This document shows, piece by piece, positions 27,557 to 35,991 of a DNA stretch of 64,000 nt. How positions within the stretch are numbered: the stretch's first letter is position 1; every line of letters starts with the position of its first letter. A program made the position numbers and the translations under genes. The notes under the pieces were generated by a model. It did not search any database. It saw only the letters and a program-made list of their open reading frames with translations, and was not told the DNA's origin. The stretch comes from Streptomyces malaysiensis subsp. samsunensis (GTDB lineage: Bacteria > Actinomycetota > Actinomycetes > Streptomycetales > Streptomycetaceae), in the NCBI RefSeq assembly GCF_024519315.1, contig NZ_JANIIC010000001.1:248001-312000 (forward strand). The letters are read 5' to 3'.

Positions 27557-28966
27557 TCAGCCCTGGGCGAGCTGCTCCAGCCGGCGCTTGTCCGGCTTGC
27601 CGTTGCGGTTGAGCGGGAAGTTCTCCAGCACCTCGACCCGGTTGGGCTGCTCGTAGACCGGCAGCACCTCGCAGAGCCGCTCCCGCCAGTGCTTGGCGTC
27701 CCGCCCCTGGTCGTCCTCCACGAAGAAGACCAGCTGGGCGTCGCCGTTGCGGCGCTCGTCGGCGAGCGGCACGATCCGGGTGGAGATCTCGGCGAGCGCC
27801 GCCTTGCGCTCGATCAGCTCGGGGTAGAGCGTGTAGCCGGAGCGGTGCACCGCGAACTTCCGCCCGAGCACGAAGAGGTTGTCGTCGCCGTCGAGGTAGC
27901 CCAGGTCACCGGTGGACTGCCAGCCGGTGGGTATCTCGTCGATGGTGCCGTCCTCGGCGAGGTGGCCCTCCAGCGCGTCCGGGGTGTCGACCTCGATCTC
28001 ACCGGCCTGACCGGGGCCGACCGGGACGCCGTCCTCGTCGATGACGCGCAGCTTGATGCCGTCCATGGCGCGGCCGCAGGAGACCGGGTTGTCCAGGGTG
28101 GCGAAGGCGATGTTGCCCAGCTCGGTGCTGCCGTAGCTGTCCAGCAGCGGCAGTCCGAACTCCGCCACATAACGCTCGGAGAGCGCGCCGTCCAGCGGCG
28201 CCGCGCCCGAGCAGAACATCCGGACCTGCTCCAGCTCGGCCCGCAGCGCGGCCTTGCGGCCGACCAGGTTGAGCATGGTGCGGTAGCTGGACGGGGTGGC
28301 GTCGATCACCGTGGCGCCGGTGCGGCCGGCCATCTGCACGGCCCGGTCCAGGCGCTTGTAGGGGGCGATCACCAGCGAGCAGCGGGTGAGCCAGGCGATG
28401 AGCACCATGGACAGCCCGTACTGGTGGGCGAAGGGCAGCAGCGGGAGGAGGACGTCGTCCTCCCGGTGGCCCACCTGGGCGGCGTTGCGCTCCAGGTTGG
28501 TCAGGAACTTGCGGCCGGACTTCACGGCGCCCTTGGGCTCGCCGGTGGAGCCGGAGGTCCACATGATCAGGCCGTCGGGGCGGTCGGCCCAGGCGTCGAA
28601 GGACAGCTCACGGGTGGTCAGCGGGCGGCCGGCGGCCGGGACGATCAGCTCGTAGAGGTTGACCGTACGGGCGTCACCGTGGATGGGCGCGTCGTCGTCG
28701 ACGAAGGCGATCACGGCGCCGGTGCGCCGGATGATCCGCCGGGTCTCGTCCGGGTGCTCCTGCTGGTCGATCAGGACGATCGAGGCCCCCACGTGCATGA
28801 GCGCGAACAGCACACTGACGTAGGCGGCGGAGTTGCCCGCCTTGAGGACGACGCGGTCACCGTGGGCCACACCGTGCTCGCGGATCACATCGGCGACACG
28901 CAACGCGTCCAGCTCGAAGTCGGCCAGGGTCTGCACCGAGTCGAGCGCGTAGATCTTCGCGGTCAT
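27557..28966 (-). CDS. Acyl-CoA ligase, probable 4-guanidinobutyryl-CoA synthetase
   Basis: 469 residues from ATG 28966 (AAGGAAAG upstream); a longer open frame into the next gene is spurious. Class I adenylate-forming enzyme: phosphate loop IMWTSGSTGEPKGAVKSGR near residue 135, YGSTELGNIAFAT (A5), TGDLGYLDGDDNLFVLGRK (A7/A8) and the C-terminal catalytic lysine region NRNGKPDKRRL. It is short at the N-terminus relative to typical acyl-CoA ligases. It follows the thioesterase gene by 56 bp in one leftward operon. In arginine-primed polyketide pathways a ligase of this type activates 4-guanidinobutyrate to its CoA ester. The substrate is inferred from the neighbouring monooxygenase and acyltransferase. 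Confidence 0.78.
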   Translation of the reverse strand: MTAKIYALDSVQTLADFELDALRVADVIREHGVAHGDRVVLKAGNSAAYVSVLFALMHVGASIVLIDQQEHPDETRRIIRRTGAVIAFVDDDAPIHGDARTVNLYELIVPAAGRPLTTRELSFDAWADRPDGLIMWTSGSTGEPKGAVKSGRKFLTNLERNAAQVGHREDDVLLPLLPFAHQYGLSMVLIAWLTRCSLVIAPYKRLDRAVQMAGRTGATVIDATPSSYRTMLNLVGRKAALRAELEQVRMFCSGAAPLDGALSERYVAEFGLPLLDSYGSTELGNIAFATLDNPVSCGRAMDGIKLRVIDEDGVPVGPGQAGEIEVDTPDALEGHLAEDGTIDEIPTGWQSTGDLGYLDGDDNLFVLGRKFAVHRSGYTLYPELIERKAALAEISTRIVPLADERRNGDAQLVFFVEDDQGRDAKHWRERLCEVLPVYEQPNRVEVLENFPLNRNGKPDKRRLEQLAQG

Positions 28967-29022
28967 CGAACGTACTCTTTCCTTTTCACTCGGGAGTACG
29001 GGCAGCCCTGGGCTTGTCCCCC

Positions 29023-29742
29023 CTAGGCTCCCTTGTCTTCGGCGCCGGTCTCCCACTCGGCGTCGACGGGGACTTGCGAGAGCAGCTGGTCGTGCACCAG
29101 GTTCACGACCTCTCGCCGGCTCGAATCGAGGTAGCCGCGGGAGCCGGGAAACACCTCGAGGTCGAATCGTCCGCTCGTACGCCGCCGCCAGGCCCGTACG
29201 CCGCGCAGCGGGGTCTTGGGGTCGCCCTCGGCGGCGAGGGCGACGATCCGGCAGCCGAGCGCCGGGGGTCCCAGGGACATGCCCCAGTGCGCGGTCCGGC
29301 CGGATACGAACAGGGTCATCAGCGCCGCCCCGGTCTCCCGCTCCAGACGCTCGGCGACGCGGTACGCGAGGTCGGCGCCGACTCGGTGGCCGAAGAAGGC
29401 GAACGGTCGGTCCATCCACTCCCCCAGCGCACCGAAGATCCGGTCCGCGAGTTCGGGCGAGTCGGTCAGCCGGTCGTCGTCGCCCTCCTCGTATCCGGCG
29501 TACAGGGGGTACTGGATCGCCAGCACCTCCACGGTGGGCAGCAGCAGCTCGGACAGGGAGAGGTAGTACGCGGTGGAATGGGCGGACTCGGGGAAACAGA
29601 TCAGCCGGAAACTGCTCGGAGTCTCCGTTTGCAATATCCGAATAAGGCCCACATCATCGGGCTTGATCTGGCTCAAGAAGTACATCCCCGCGATTTGCAC
29701 TGAGGGGCCGGGCACGAGTGCACGGTGGGGCGCGTCGACCAC
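29023..29742 (-). CDS. Type II thioesterase-like protein lacking catalytic Ser and His
   Basis: 239 residues aligned throughout with type II thioesterases of PKS/NRPS clusters: SFRLICFPESAH, VEVLAIQYPLYAG, DRPFAFFGHRVGADLAYRVAERL, LFVSGRTAHW and LEVFPGSRGYL. The nucleophile elbow that is normally GHSxG reads GHRVG (Arg120), and the catalytic His of the GGHF motif is replaced (GSRGY, Arg202). Asp174 (EGDP) is retained. Both codons were read directly and the frame is intact with normal codon use, so this is not a frameshifted relic. It cannot hydrolyse by the usual triad. It may be a binding or scaffolding pseudoenzyme, or non-functional. First gene of the operon with the ligase. Confidence 0.85.
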   Translation of the reverse strand: MVDAPHRALVPGPSVQIAGMYFLSQIKPDDVGLIRILQTETPSSFRLICFPESAHSTAYYLSLSELLLPTVEVLAIQYPLYAGYEEGDDDRLTDSPELADRIFGALGEWMDRPFAFFGHRVGADLAYRVAERLERETGAALMTLFVSGRTAHWGMSLGPPALGCRIVALAAEGDPKTPLRGVRAWRRRTSGRFDLEVFPGSRGYLDSSRREVVNLVHDQLLSQVPVDAEWETGAEDKGA

Positions 29743-30008
29743 GCATCCGAGATGCTGACCCCGTGAGGTTATGAGCCCTTCTCCTCAGCCACAACCCCTA
29801 GTAACCGCTATTCGAGGTACGCGTTATATGCGGGGTACCGCGCCCATCAGGGGTTGCCGCGAGCACCGATGGCACCCCCTCAACCCCCCTCACTAGCGCC
29901 ATGACCCCCTACTCCCGCGCCGATTATGGGACCGGAGTCAAGCGGTTGTGTTAAAAATGGCGTAAGAATGTTCTCCTCAAGCCAATTAAATTCGGTGCGA
30001 CGACAGCG
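29743..30008. promoter_or_regulatory. Divergent promoter region of the starter-unit/exporter operons
   Basis: 266 bp between the leftward thioesterase-ligase operon and the rightward exporter-acyltransferase operon. Inverted arms caacccct (29792-29799) and aggggttg (29849-29856) face each other, with a further caacccccct nearby. Between them lies ggtacgcgttatatg...ggtacc, which is partly palindromic. These are candidate sites for the cluster's LuxR activator, suggested by position only. The sequence nearest 30009 is AT-rich, as expected for a promoter. Confidence 0.45.
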
Positions 30009-31007
30009 ATGAACAGAACACGTCCCATGGATTTCGCCGTCGTTGTCGACGGCTTGGTCAAGAAGTACCCCGGGCGCCCCGCCCCTGCGGTCGACAACCT
30101 CAGCTTCACCGTGAGACACGGTGAAGTCTTCGGCTTCCTCGGGCCCAACGGAGCCGGCAAGACCACCACCATCGGCATCCTGACCACCCGGGTCGCTCCC
30201 ACCGGCGGACGCGCCTTCGTACAGGGGGTCGACGTGATAGCCAGGCCGGCGGTAGCCCGGCAGGCCTTCGCCGTCGTGCCGCAGCGGAACAACCTCGACC
30301 GGTCGCTGACGCTCCGTCAGAACCTCACCTTCCACGCCGGTTACCACGGGCTCTCCCGCGCGGAGCGGATGCGGCTGGCGAACGAGAGCCTGGAGTTCGT
30401 CGGCCTCGGCGACCACGCCAAGGCCCGTGCGGACCAGGTCTCCGGCGGTCAGGCGCAGCGCGTGATGATCGCGCGGGCGCTGATGCACCGCCCCCGGGTG
30501 CTATTCCTCGACGAGCCGGCCACCGGCCTGGACCCGCAGTCACAGATCTTCGTGCGGGACCGGGTGGCCGAACTGAAGGACCGTGGGGTAACGGTGGTGA
30601 TCACCACCCACGATATGGACGAGGCATCCAAGCTGTGTGACCGGATCGGCATCGTCGACCACGGCAGACTACTCGCCCTGGACACCCCCGAGGCGCTGAC
30701 CGGCAGGATGAGCAACACCGCCCTGACCGTCACCGTGCGTCCGCCGTACAGCGGAATGAACGGCGTGGTCCAGCTGGTGCAGGGGCTCGGGGTCGCGGAC
30801 CGGGTCGAGGTGCTGGGGCACGGCGCCGGATCCGACGGCGACGACGCCTTCCGGATGAAGGTCTACAGCAACGCGGAGTCCTCCGTGCTGCTGCCCACCG
30901 TCATCAAGGCCCTGTCCGACAGCGACTGTGAAATCAAGGACCTGAATGTGAGCAAGGCGAGCCTGGAAGACGTCTTCGTCGAGCTGACAGGGAAGGAGAT
31001 GCGATGA
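30009..31007 (+). CDS. ABC transporter ATPase (DrrA-type drug export)
   Basis: 332 residues. Walker A GPNGAGKTTT near residue 46, signature VSGGQAQRV, Walker B LFLDEPATGLD and switch His in TTHDMDEASKL are all intact. The C-terminal extension (LLALDTPEALTGRM onward) is typical of DrrA-like ATPases of antibiotic exporters. An alternative ATG lies six codons downstream. The stop overlaps the permease start by ATGA, so subunits are co-translated. It probably exports the polyketide and may confer self-protection. Confidence 0.92.
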   Translation: MNRTRPMDFAVVVDGLVKKYPGRPAPAVDNLSFTVRHGEVFGFLGPNGAGKTTTIGILTTRVAPTGGRAFVQGVDVIARPAVARQAFAVVPQRNNLDRSLTLRQNLTFHAGYHGLSRAERMRLANESLEFVGLGDHAKARADQVSGGQAQRVMIARALMHRPRVLFLDEPATGLDPQSQIFVRDRVAELKDRGVTVVITTHDMDEASKLCDRIGIVDHGRLLALDTPEALTGRMSNTALTVTVRPPYSGMNGVVQLVQGLGVADRVEVLGHGAGSDGDDAFRMKVYSNAESSVLLPTVIKALSDSDCEIKDLNVSKASLEDVFVELTGKEMR

Positions 31008-32392
31008 GCGCCTCCGCACGTCCCCCGTCCTCGACCGGCGGGCCCGCCGACGGCAAGGCCACCGAGGAGAAGCCCGCGTCCGGTGCGGCCCCGTCCGCGC
31101 CCCAGGGCGGCGAGCGCAAGCCCGTCGACCCCAGGGCCGCTGCCGACCCCCGGACCCCCGCCGCCCCCAGGCCGCAGGGGAACAAGTCCGAGGACCCGAG
31201 GACCGCCGAGATCAAGGCCGCCGAGGACGACGGGTTCGAGGACACCCGGACCATGCTCGTCCGGACCAGGGGGCCCGCCCCCCGGTCCGTCGCCGAGGCC
31301 CAGAAGGCCCCCGCGCTCCCGCCGGCCGGGCAGGAGCCCCGGCCGCATGAGCAGCACCCGCCCCAGCAGCCCTGGCAACACGACGCCCGGCCGCATCCGA
31401 GCACACAGGGCGATATCGGCGACACCCTGACGCTGATCATCAAGCCCCAGCCGGCCCCGTCGGCGTCCCAGGCCGCGCAGGACGCCAAGGCCGCGCTGAA
31501 CGCCATCATCGCGGCGGCCGAGGCCCGTGCACCCCTTGTGGAGCCCGAGCCGGAACCCGAACTCGAACTGCCCGATGGGAAGCGCCGCGGCGGACGCCAT
31601 CGCCGCCGGGCCAGCCGGTGGCGGACGTTCTTCTTCATCCTGTGGCGGGACATCTTCGTCACCGGCCGCGAGATCGCTCCCTTCCTGGGGCAGGTCATCG
31701 TGGAACCGTTCTTCATGCTGTTCGTCTTCGGCAAGGTGCTCGGCGAGATCGGCATGACCCAGCCCGGTTTCCAGCAGGTGCTGCTGCCCGGTGTGGTGGC
31801 GCTCAACAGCTTCCTGGTCTCTCTCCAGAACACCGCGTTGCCCCTGGCCATCGACTTCTCCTGGACCAAGGAGATCGAGGACCGATTGCTCGCGCCCATC
31901 CCGACCGCCCTGGTCGCGGTGGAGAAGGTGATCTTCGGCGCGATGCGCGGGGTGATCGGCGCCCTGGTCATGATCCCGATCGGTCTGGGGCTGCTGGACG
32001 GCGTCTCCTGGCCGCTCTCCAAGATGCCGGAGACGCTGGGCATCCTCGCCCTCGGCGGACTGGTCGGCGGTGCGGTCGGGCTCACCCTCGGCACCCTGGC
32101 ACCGGCCCGCCACATCTCCATCGTCTTCGCCATGACGCTGACCCCGATCATGTTCACCGGGGCCACGCAGTTCCCGTGGCGGAGCCTGGACGGTGTCCGC
32201 TGGTTCCAGGTCCTGTGCACCTTCAACCCGCTGACCTACGTCACCGAGGCGATGCGCGGGCTGCTGCTGCCCTCCGGCCCCGGGATCCCGGAGTCGATCC
32301 CGCTGTGGATCTGCTTCTCCGCCATCGGGGCGGCCATCGTGATCTACGGGTTCATCGGCATCCGGGGCTTCAACAAGCGGGCGCAGGACTGA
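31004..32392 (+). CDS. ABC-2 permease with a long Pro/Ala-rich N-terminal extension
   Basis: 462 residues. From about residue 205 it is a normal DrrB-type ABC-2 permease with six hydrophobic segments (RTFFFILWRDIFVTGREIAP, QVIVEPFFMLFVFGKVL, and the signature-like FNPLTYVTEAMRG near the end). The first ~200 residues are hydrophilic, low-complexity and rich in Pro, Ala, Lys and Asp/Glu, with a Glu/Pro patch just before the basic RRGGRHRRRASRWR membrane boundary. DrrB proteins are usually about 260-290 residues, so this cytoplasmic tail is extra. It is coupled to the ATPase gene and followed 33 bp later by the acyltransferase gene. Confidence 0.88.
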   Translation: MSASARPPSSTGGPADGKATEEKPASGAAPSAPQGGERKPVDPRAAADPRTPAAPRPQGNKSEDPRTAEIKAAEDDGFEDTRTMLVRTRGPAPRSVAEAQKAPALPPAGQEPRPHEQHPPQQPWQHDARPHPSTQGDIGDTLTLIIKPQPAPSASQAAQDAKAALNAIIAAAEARAPLVEPEPEPELELPDGKRRGGRHRRRASRWRTFFFILWRDIFVTGREIAPFLGQVIVEPFFMLFVFGKVLGEIGMTQPGFQQVLLPGVVALNSFLVSLQNTALPLAIDFSWTKEIEDRLLAPIPTALVAVEKVIFGAMRGVIGALVMIPIGLGLLDGVSWPLSKMPETLGILALGGLVGGAVGLTLGTLAPARHISIVFAMTLTPIMFTGATQFPWRSLDGVRWFQVLCTFNPLTYVTEAMRGLLLPSGPGIPESIPLWICFSAIGAAIVIYGFIGIRGFNKRAQD

Positions 32393-32425
32393 GCCACGGC
32401 AGGACCGAGAGTAAGGCACCCCGCC

Positions 32426-33364
32426 ATGACGGCATCCGAGCAGACGAAGACAGCGATCGTGTTCCCGGGCATGGGCCCCTCCGGCTTCTCCGAGGTCGGC
32501 AGGTTCCTGACGCTCGACCCGTTCGCCCGGAAGCGGCTGGCCGAGGCCGACGACGCCCTCGGCTACTCGGTCTTCGACCGGCTCCGTGACTCCGAGGACG
32601 ACTACTCCGAGGCCACCCAGATCGCCTTCCTGGTGAACTCGATGGCCTCGGCGGACCGTGCGGAGCAGGAGCACGGTCTGGTCCCGGATCTGTGCGTGGG
32701 CCCGAGTTTCGGGCAGAAGGCGGCGGCGGCCTACGTCGGTTCGCTGCCGTTCGCCGAGGTGGTGCGGCTCACCGCGGAGCTGGCCCGCTGCGAACTCGCG
32801 TACTTCACCGAGGAGTACCGGGACGCGGTCACCCACACCTTCGTCCGCACTCCGCAGGAGAAGCTGACGGAGATCCTCGCCGGACTCGGCGAGCGCGGTG
32901 AGTGGTACGACTACTCCGGCTATCTGGACGACGGCTTCTTCATGGTCTCGCTCCGGGAGAAGGAGCTCGACGGGTTCAAGAAGGCGATCAGCCAGGCCGG
33001 CGGCTACTCCATGTACACCATGGTCCCGGCGGTGCACGCACCCGCGTTCGCGGAGCTGCGGCGCCGGGCCGCCGAGGAGATCCTGCCGAAGTACGACATC
33101 CTCGACCCGAAGCTGCCCGTGGTCACCGACCAGGACGGCACCATCGTGACCACGGCCGACGCGCTGCGCACGATGCTGCTGGACACCTTCGACCTGCCGA
33201 TCCACTGGCCGAAGGTCGTGGACACGCTGAAGGGCGCCGGGGTGTCGAAGATGTACATCACCGGACCGGACAACCTCTTCCACCGGCTGGACCGCACCAA
33301 GTCCAACTTCGAGGTGGTGACGGTGGGCCCCGGCAAGCGCTCGCGCCCCGCGCGCAAGCGCTGA
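32426..33364 (+). CDS. Discrete acyltransferase, probable starter-unit (4-guanidinobutyryl) transferase
   Basis: 312 residues of malonyl transferase fold: IVFPGMGPSGFSEVGRFL at the start, active-site motif GPSFGQ (Ser94) and His204 in AVHAPAF. Two departures are informative. The usual His before the serine (GHSxG) is Pro. The arginine that binds the malonyl carboxylate in FabD-like enzymes (the LRGR position) is Leu119, so a free carboxylate on the substrate is not expected. That fits transfer of an uncharged-carboxyl starter such as 4-guanidinobutyrate from CoA to the loading ACP, as in azalomycin F-type pathways. VinK-like transferases of macrolactam pathways are the alternative. Last gene of the exporter operon. 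Confidence 0.75.
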   Translation: MTASEQTKTAIVFPGMGPSGFSEVGRFLTLDPFARKRLAEADDALGYSVFDRLRDSEDDYSEATQIAFLVNSMASADRAEQEHGLVPDLCVGPSFGQKAAAAYVGSLPFAEVVRLTAELARCELAYFTEEYRDAVTHTFVRTPQEKLTEILAGLGERGEWYDYSGYLDDGFFMVSLREKELDGFKKAISQAGGYSMYTMVPAVHAPAFAELRRRAAEEILPKYDILDPKLPVVTDQDGTIVTTADALRTMLLDTFDLPIHWPKVVDTLKGAGVSKMYITGPDNLFHRLDRTKSNFEVVTVGPGKRSRPARKR

Positions 33365-33402
33365 TGACGGCGTAACACGCAGCGCGGAGGAAACTCCGCC
33401 CA

Positions 33403-33435
33403 ACGCCCCGCGACTCAACCGAGTTGACGGGGCGT
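33403..33435 (+). terminator. Terminator after acyltransferase gene
   Basis: acgccccg pairs with cggggcgt, with an inner actcaac/gagttga pairing. A smaller hairpin gcggag...ctccgc precedes it at 33384-33399. It ends the exporter-acyltransferase operon and marks the end of the recognisable cluster arm. Confidence 0.75.
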
Positions 33436-33549
33436 CGGCGTGAGCGGGTTGCGAAGCGGGGGCCGGATACGCCGTGGTCACATGCCCGGCAGCGTCCGCC
33501 AGGGGCCTGGAGCACGGCCAGCGGGCGCCGCCTGCTCCACAGGCGCCTT

Positions 33550-34149
33550 TTAAAAGCGGCCTCGTTGCGCGCGCAACGCCTGCGAGAGCGCGTCAACGGT
33601 CACGTCCACTATGGCCAGGAGCTGTGCCGGGCTCGCCCCGGCTCTGCTCATGACAGCGAGGGACTGGTTCACGGCCGCCGCGTGTACGGCGAAGGTCTCG
33701 GCGTCCTGGTCGGTCATTCGGCCGGCCTTCAGCGCGGCGCGCAGGCGCAGGCGCTGGAAGCCGAGCGCCTGCCTGGCGTGCGCCGCGACGGCCGGGCTCA
33801 GCACTGGAATCGCCATGGCCGACTGGGCGATCAGGCATCCATCGGGCAGTTCGGGATCGGCGATGCGCTCGAGGGTGACGTCGAAGAACGCACGGACAGC
33901 CGCAAGGGGCTCGGAGGCCGCACACGATAGGGCGGCGTCGTACTTGTCCCCGTAGCGCGCGGCGTAGCGATCAAGGCAGCGCAGGAACAGCGTGTCCTTG
34001 TCGCCGAGCGAGGAGTAGATCGAGCTGCGGTTCAGGCCGGTTGCCCGGGACAAGTCGTCGACTGAGGTGTCGGCGTAGCCGGCGCGCCAGAACTGGATCA
34101 TCGCGGCGTCGAGCGCCGTGTCCATGTCGAACTGCTTCTTGCCTGCCAC
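33550..34149 (-). CDS. TetR-family repressor
   Basis: 199 residues. The helix-turn-helix is at the N-terminus: AMIQFWRAGYADTSVDDLSRATGLNRSSIYSSLGDKDTLF. The C-terminal TetR_C segment contains DGCLIAQSA, typical of the AcrR/YcdC-like branch. It is divergent from the alpha/beta-hydrolase gene, with a palindromic operator between them (34200-34221), so it most likely represses itself and that gene. Start ATG at 34149. Confidence 0.88.
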   Translation of the reverse strand: MAGKKQFDMDTALDAAMIQFWRAGYADTSVDDLSRATGLNRSSIYSSLGDKDTLFLRCLDRYAARYGDKYDAALSCAASEPLAAVRAFFDVTLERIADPELPDGCLIAQSAMAIPVLSPAVAAHARQALGFQRLRLRAALKAGRMTDQDAETFAVHAAAVNQSLAVMSRAGASPAQLLAIVDVTVDALSQALRAQRGRF

Positions 34150-34199
34150 GTGGCACTTCCTTGCCGGTGTGTCGGTGTTCCCTGCTGTCCATCACTCTA

Positions 34200-34221
34200 T
34201 CTTGAACTGATCGGTCCAAGA
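34200..34221. promoter_or_regulatory. Palindromic operator, TetR/hydrolase intergenic
   Basis: The 22-bp stretch tcttgaactgatcggtccaaga matches its own reverse complement at 18 of 22 positions, and lies about 50 bp upstream of the TetR start. About 190 bp separate it from the hydrolase start. That spacer contains a short hydrophobic reading frame (GLANVGGLSLGVIAAGL) that looks like a decayed membrane-protein fragment. Confidence 0.7.
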
Positions 34222-34409
34222 TGTGTTAGCCTTCGGGCTTGCCAACGTCGGCGGCCTGAGCCTCGGTGTCATCGCCGCGGGCCTGCCGGCCGTCGGGACC
34301 CGGATTTCGAGCACCACACCGGCCGCCCTCGTCATCTGCGTCCCCCTCGCGGGCCCGGCCCTCGGGCGAACCGCCGGACCGGCACGCCCCAACACCGATG
34401 GAGGACCCC

Positions 34410-35324
34410 ATGACCGTCTCCGAAGGCAACCCCGTCCGCGACCTGCCCCTGCACGACCTGGCCGGATTCACCCACCGCTGGGTCGACGCAGACGGCGTCC
34501 ACCTTCACGCCGTCGAAGGCGGCCGGCCGGCCGGCCCGGCTGTCGTCCTGCTCGCCGGGTTCCCGCAAACCTGGCGGGCCTGGCGAAAGGTCATGCCCAG
34601 CCTCGCCGGCCGGTTCCGCGTCATCGCGATCGACCTGCCGGGCCAGGGCCACTCCGAGCGCCCGGAGCGCGGCTACGACACCCACACGGTCGCCGCCCAC
34701 GTCCACGCCACCGTAAAGGCACTCGGAGTGCCGGCCTACTGGCTGGCCGCCCACGACATCGGCGCCTGGGTGGCCTTCTCCCTCGCCCTCAATCACGAAA
34801 GCCAACTGCGCGGGGTCGCCCTGCTCGACGCCGGAATCCCCGGCATCACCCTCCCGCAGACGATTCCCACCGACCCGGCCCGCGCGTGGAAGACCTGGCA
34901 TTTCGCGTTCCACCTCGTGCCCGACCTGCCCGAGACCCTGCTCGCCGGCCGCGAACGGGAGTACGTCGGCTGGTTCCTGAAGGTGAAGGCCCTCGCTCCC
35001 GGCACATTCGACGACGCCGACCTCGACCACTACGCAGCGGCCCTCGCCGCCGACGGCGGCCTCCGCGCCTCCCTCGCCTACTACCGAGACGCCGCCGAGT
35101 CGGCACGCAAGAACCACCAGGCGCTCAACCGGCAGCACCTGACCGTGCCCATCCTCGGAATATCCAGCAGCCACGGCTCCATCCCGGACATGGCGGCCTC
35201 CATCAGCCCATGGGCCGACAACACCACCGGAGTCATCGTGCCAGGTGCCGGGCACTTCATCCCCGATGAGCAGCCCGAAGCCGTCGCTGCCGCGATAGCC
35301 GACTTCATCGCCGGTGGCGACTGA
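34410..35324 (+). CDS. Alpha/beta hydrolase, epoxide hydrolase/dehalogenase-like
   Basis: 304 residues from ATG 34410 (GGAGG five bases upstream; an ATG four codons earlier overlaps that site). The nucleophile elbow is AHDIGAW, so the nucleophile is Asp, which points to the epoxide-hydrolase/haloalkane-dehalogenase branch rather than a serine esterase. Oxyanion region LLAGFPQTWRAWRKV (HG replaced by AG) and catalytic His in VPGAGHFIPDEQPEAV are seen. The substrate is unknown. Divergent from a TetR gene that probably controls it; no clear tie to the polyketide. Confidence 0.82.
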   Translation: MTVSEGNPVRDLPLHDLAGFTHRWVDADGVHLHAVEGGRPAGPAVVLLAGFPQTWRAWRKVMPSLAGRFRVIAIDLPGQGHSERPERGYDTHTVAAHVHATVKALGVPAYWLAAHDIGAWVAFSLALNHESQLRGVALLDAGIPGITLPQTIPTDPARAWKTWHFAFHLVPDLPETLLAGREREYVGWFLKVKALAPGTFDDADLDHYAAALAADGGLRASLAYYRDAAESARKNHQALNRQHLTVPILGISSSHGSIPDMAASISPWADNTTGVIVPGAGHFIPDEQPEAVAAAIADFIAGGD

Positions 35325-35375
35325 CGCCGCTCAGGCATGCCCGGCGGGCAGCTGGTCCGTGCGCGGCTTGTCGGT

Positions 35376-35975
35376 TCAGTCGCCGGAGTGGTCCGGGAGG
35401 AGTTGAGCCGCGAGCGATCGTGCGGTGGCGGTGAGTGTGGCCGTGTCCAGCCCGGTCCGGCTCATGAACACGAGCCCTTGTTGCGCGGCCAGGAGGGCCC
35501 GCGCCAGTGCGATCGGATCCGCTCCGGCCGGTAGGTCGCCCTCGCGTTGGGCGCGGGCGACGCAGTCACCGATCAGCGCGGTGGACGTCTCGTAGGTGCG
35601 GTGAGCGTGGTCGAGGACTTCCGGGTCGGCGTTACCGAGTTCGCAGGTGCTGTTGGCCATCAGACAGCCACGCCGCAGGCCGGCGCCGGTGGAGTCGTCG
35701 ATCGGTGCCTCGAGGAGCATGCGCAGTGCGTCCAGGGCCCGTGGAGCCTCGGCCAGGGCTTCCCGAAGATGGCCATGGCTGTCGTCGGTGTAGCTGCGCA
35801 GCACCCGGAGGAAGAGCTGACGCTTGTCGCCGAACGCCGCATACAGGCTGCCTTTGCCCAGCCCGCTGACCCTCATCAGGTCTTCCAGCGAGGTTGCGGC
35901 GTAACCGGCGTCCCAGAACTGATCACGGACGGCGTTCAGCACCTGCTTCTCGTCAAACGATCGCGGACGTGCCAT
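35376..35975 (-). CDS. TetR-family repressor
   Basis: 199 residues from the ATG at 35975; 13 extra upstream codons in frame overlap the operator and are unlikely to be translated. The HTH is VRDQFWDAGYAATSLEDLMRVSGLGKGSLYAAFGDK. The C-terminal domain contains RRGCLMANSTCELG and QQGLVFMSRTGLD, typical of the TetR_C_16/AcrR-like group that controls SDR genes. It is divergent from an SDR gene across a strong double palindrome. Confidence 0.9.
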   Translation of the reverse strand: MARPRSFDEKQVLNAVRDQFWDAGYAATSLEDLMRVSGLGKGSLYAAFGDKRQLFLRVLRSYTDDSHGHLREALAEAPRALDALRMLLEAPIDDSTGAGLRRGCLMANSTCELGNADPEVLDHAHRTYETSTALIGDCVARAQREGDLPAGADPIALARALLAAQQGLVFMSRTGLDTATLTATARSLAAQLLPDHSGD

Positions 35976-35991
35976 GCGAACAGGATACGGA

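Noticed and set aside
28967..29419. N-terminal extension of the acyl-CoA ligase to 620 residues
   Set aside because: The extra 150 residues are out-of-frame thioesterase sequence; the ATG at 28966 has its own ribosome site and fits the family start.
29023..29742. Calling the thioesterase a frameshifted pseudogene
   Set aside because: The frame, start, length and codon bias are normal; only the two catalytic residues differ, so it is listed as an intact gene with a predicted inactive site.
20600..33364. Macrolactam (vicenistatin-type) interpretation with a VinK-like transferase
   Set aside because: There is no dipeptide ligase, amino-acid ACP, glutamate mutase or aminopeptidase nearby, and the amino-acid monooxygenase fits arginine-primed pathways better. 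It is kept only as an alternative in the acyltransferase entry.
30863..33481. Minus-strand 872-codon frame opposite permease and acyltransferase
   Set aside because: Antisense shadow; both plus-strand genes have intact family motifs.
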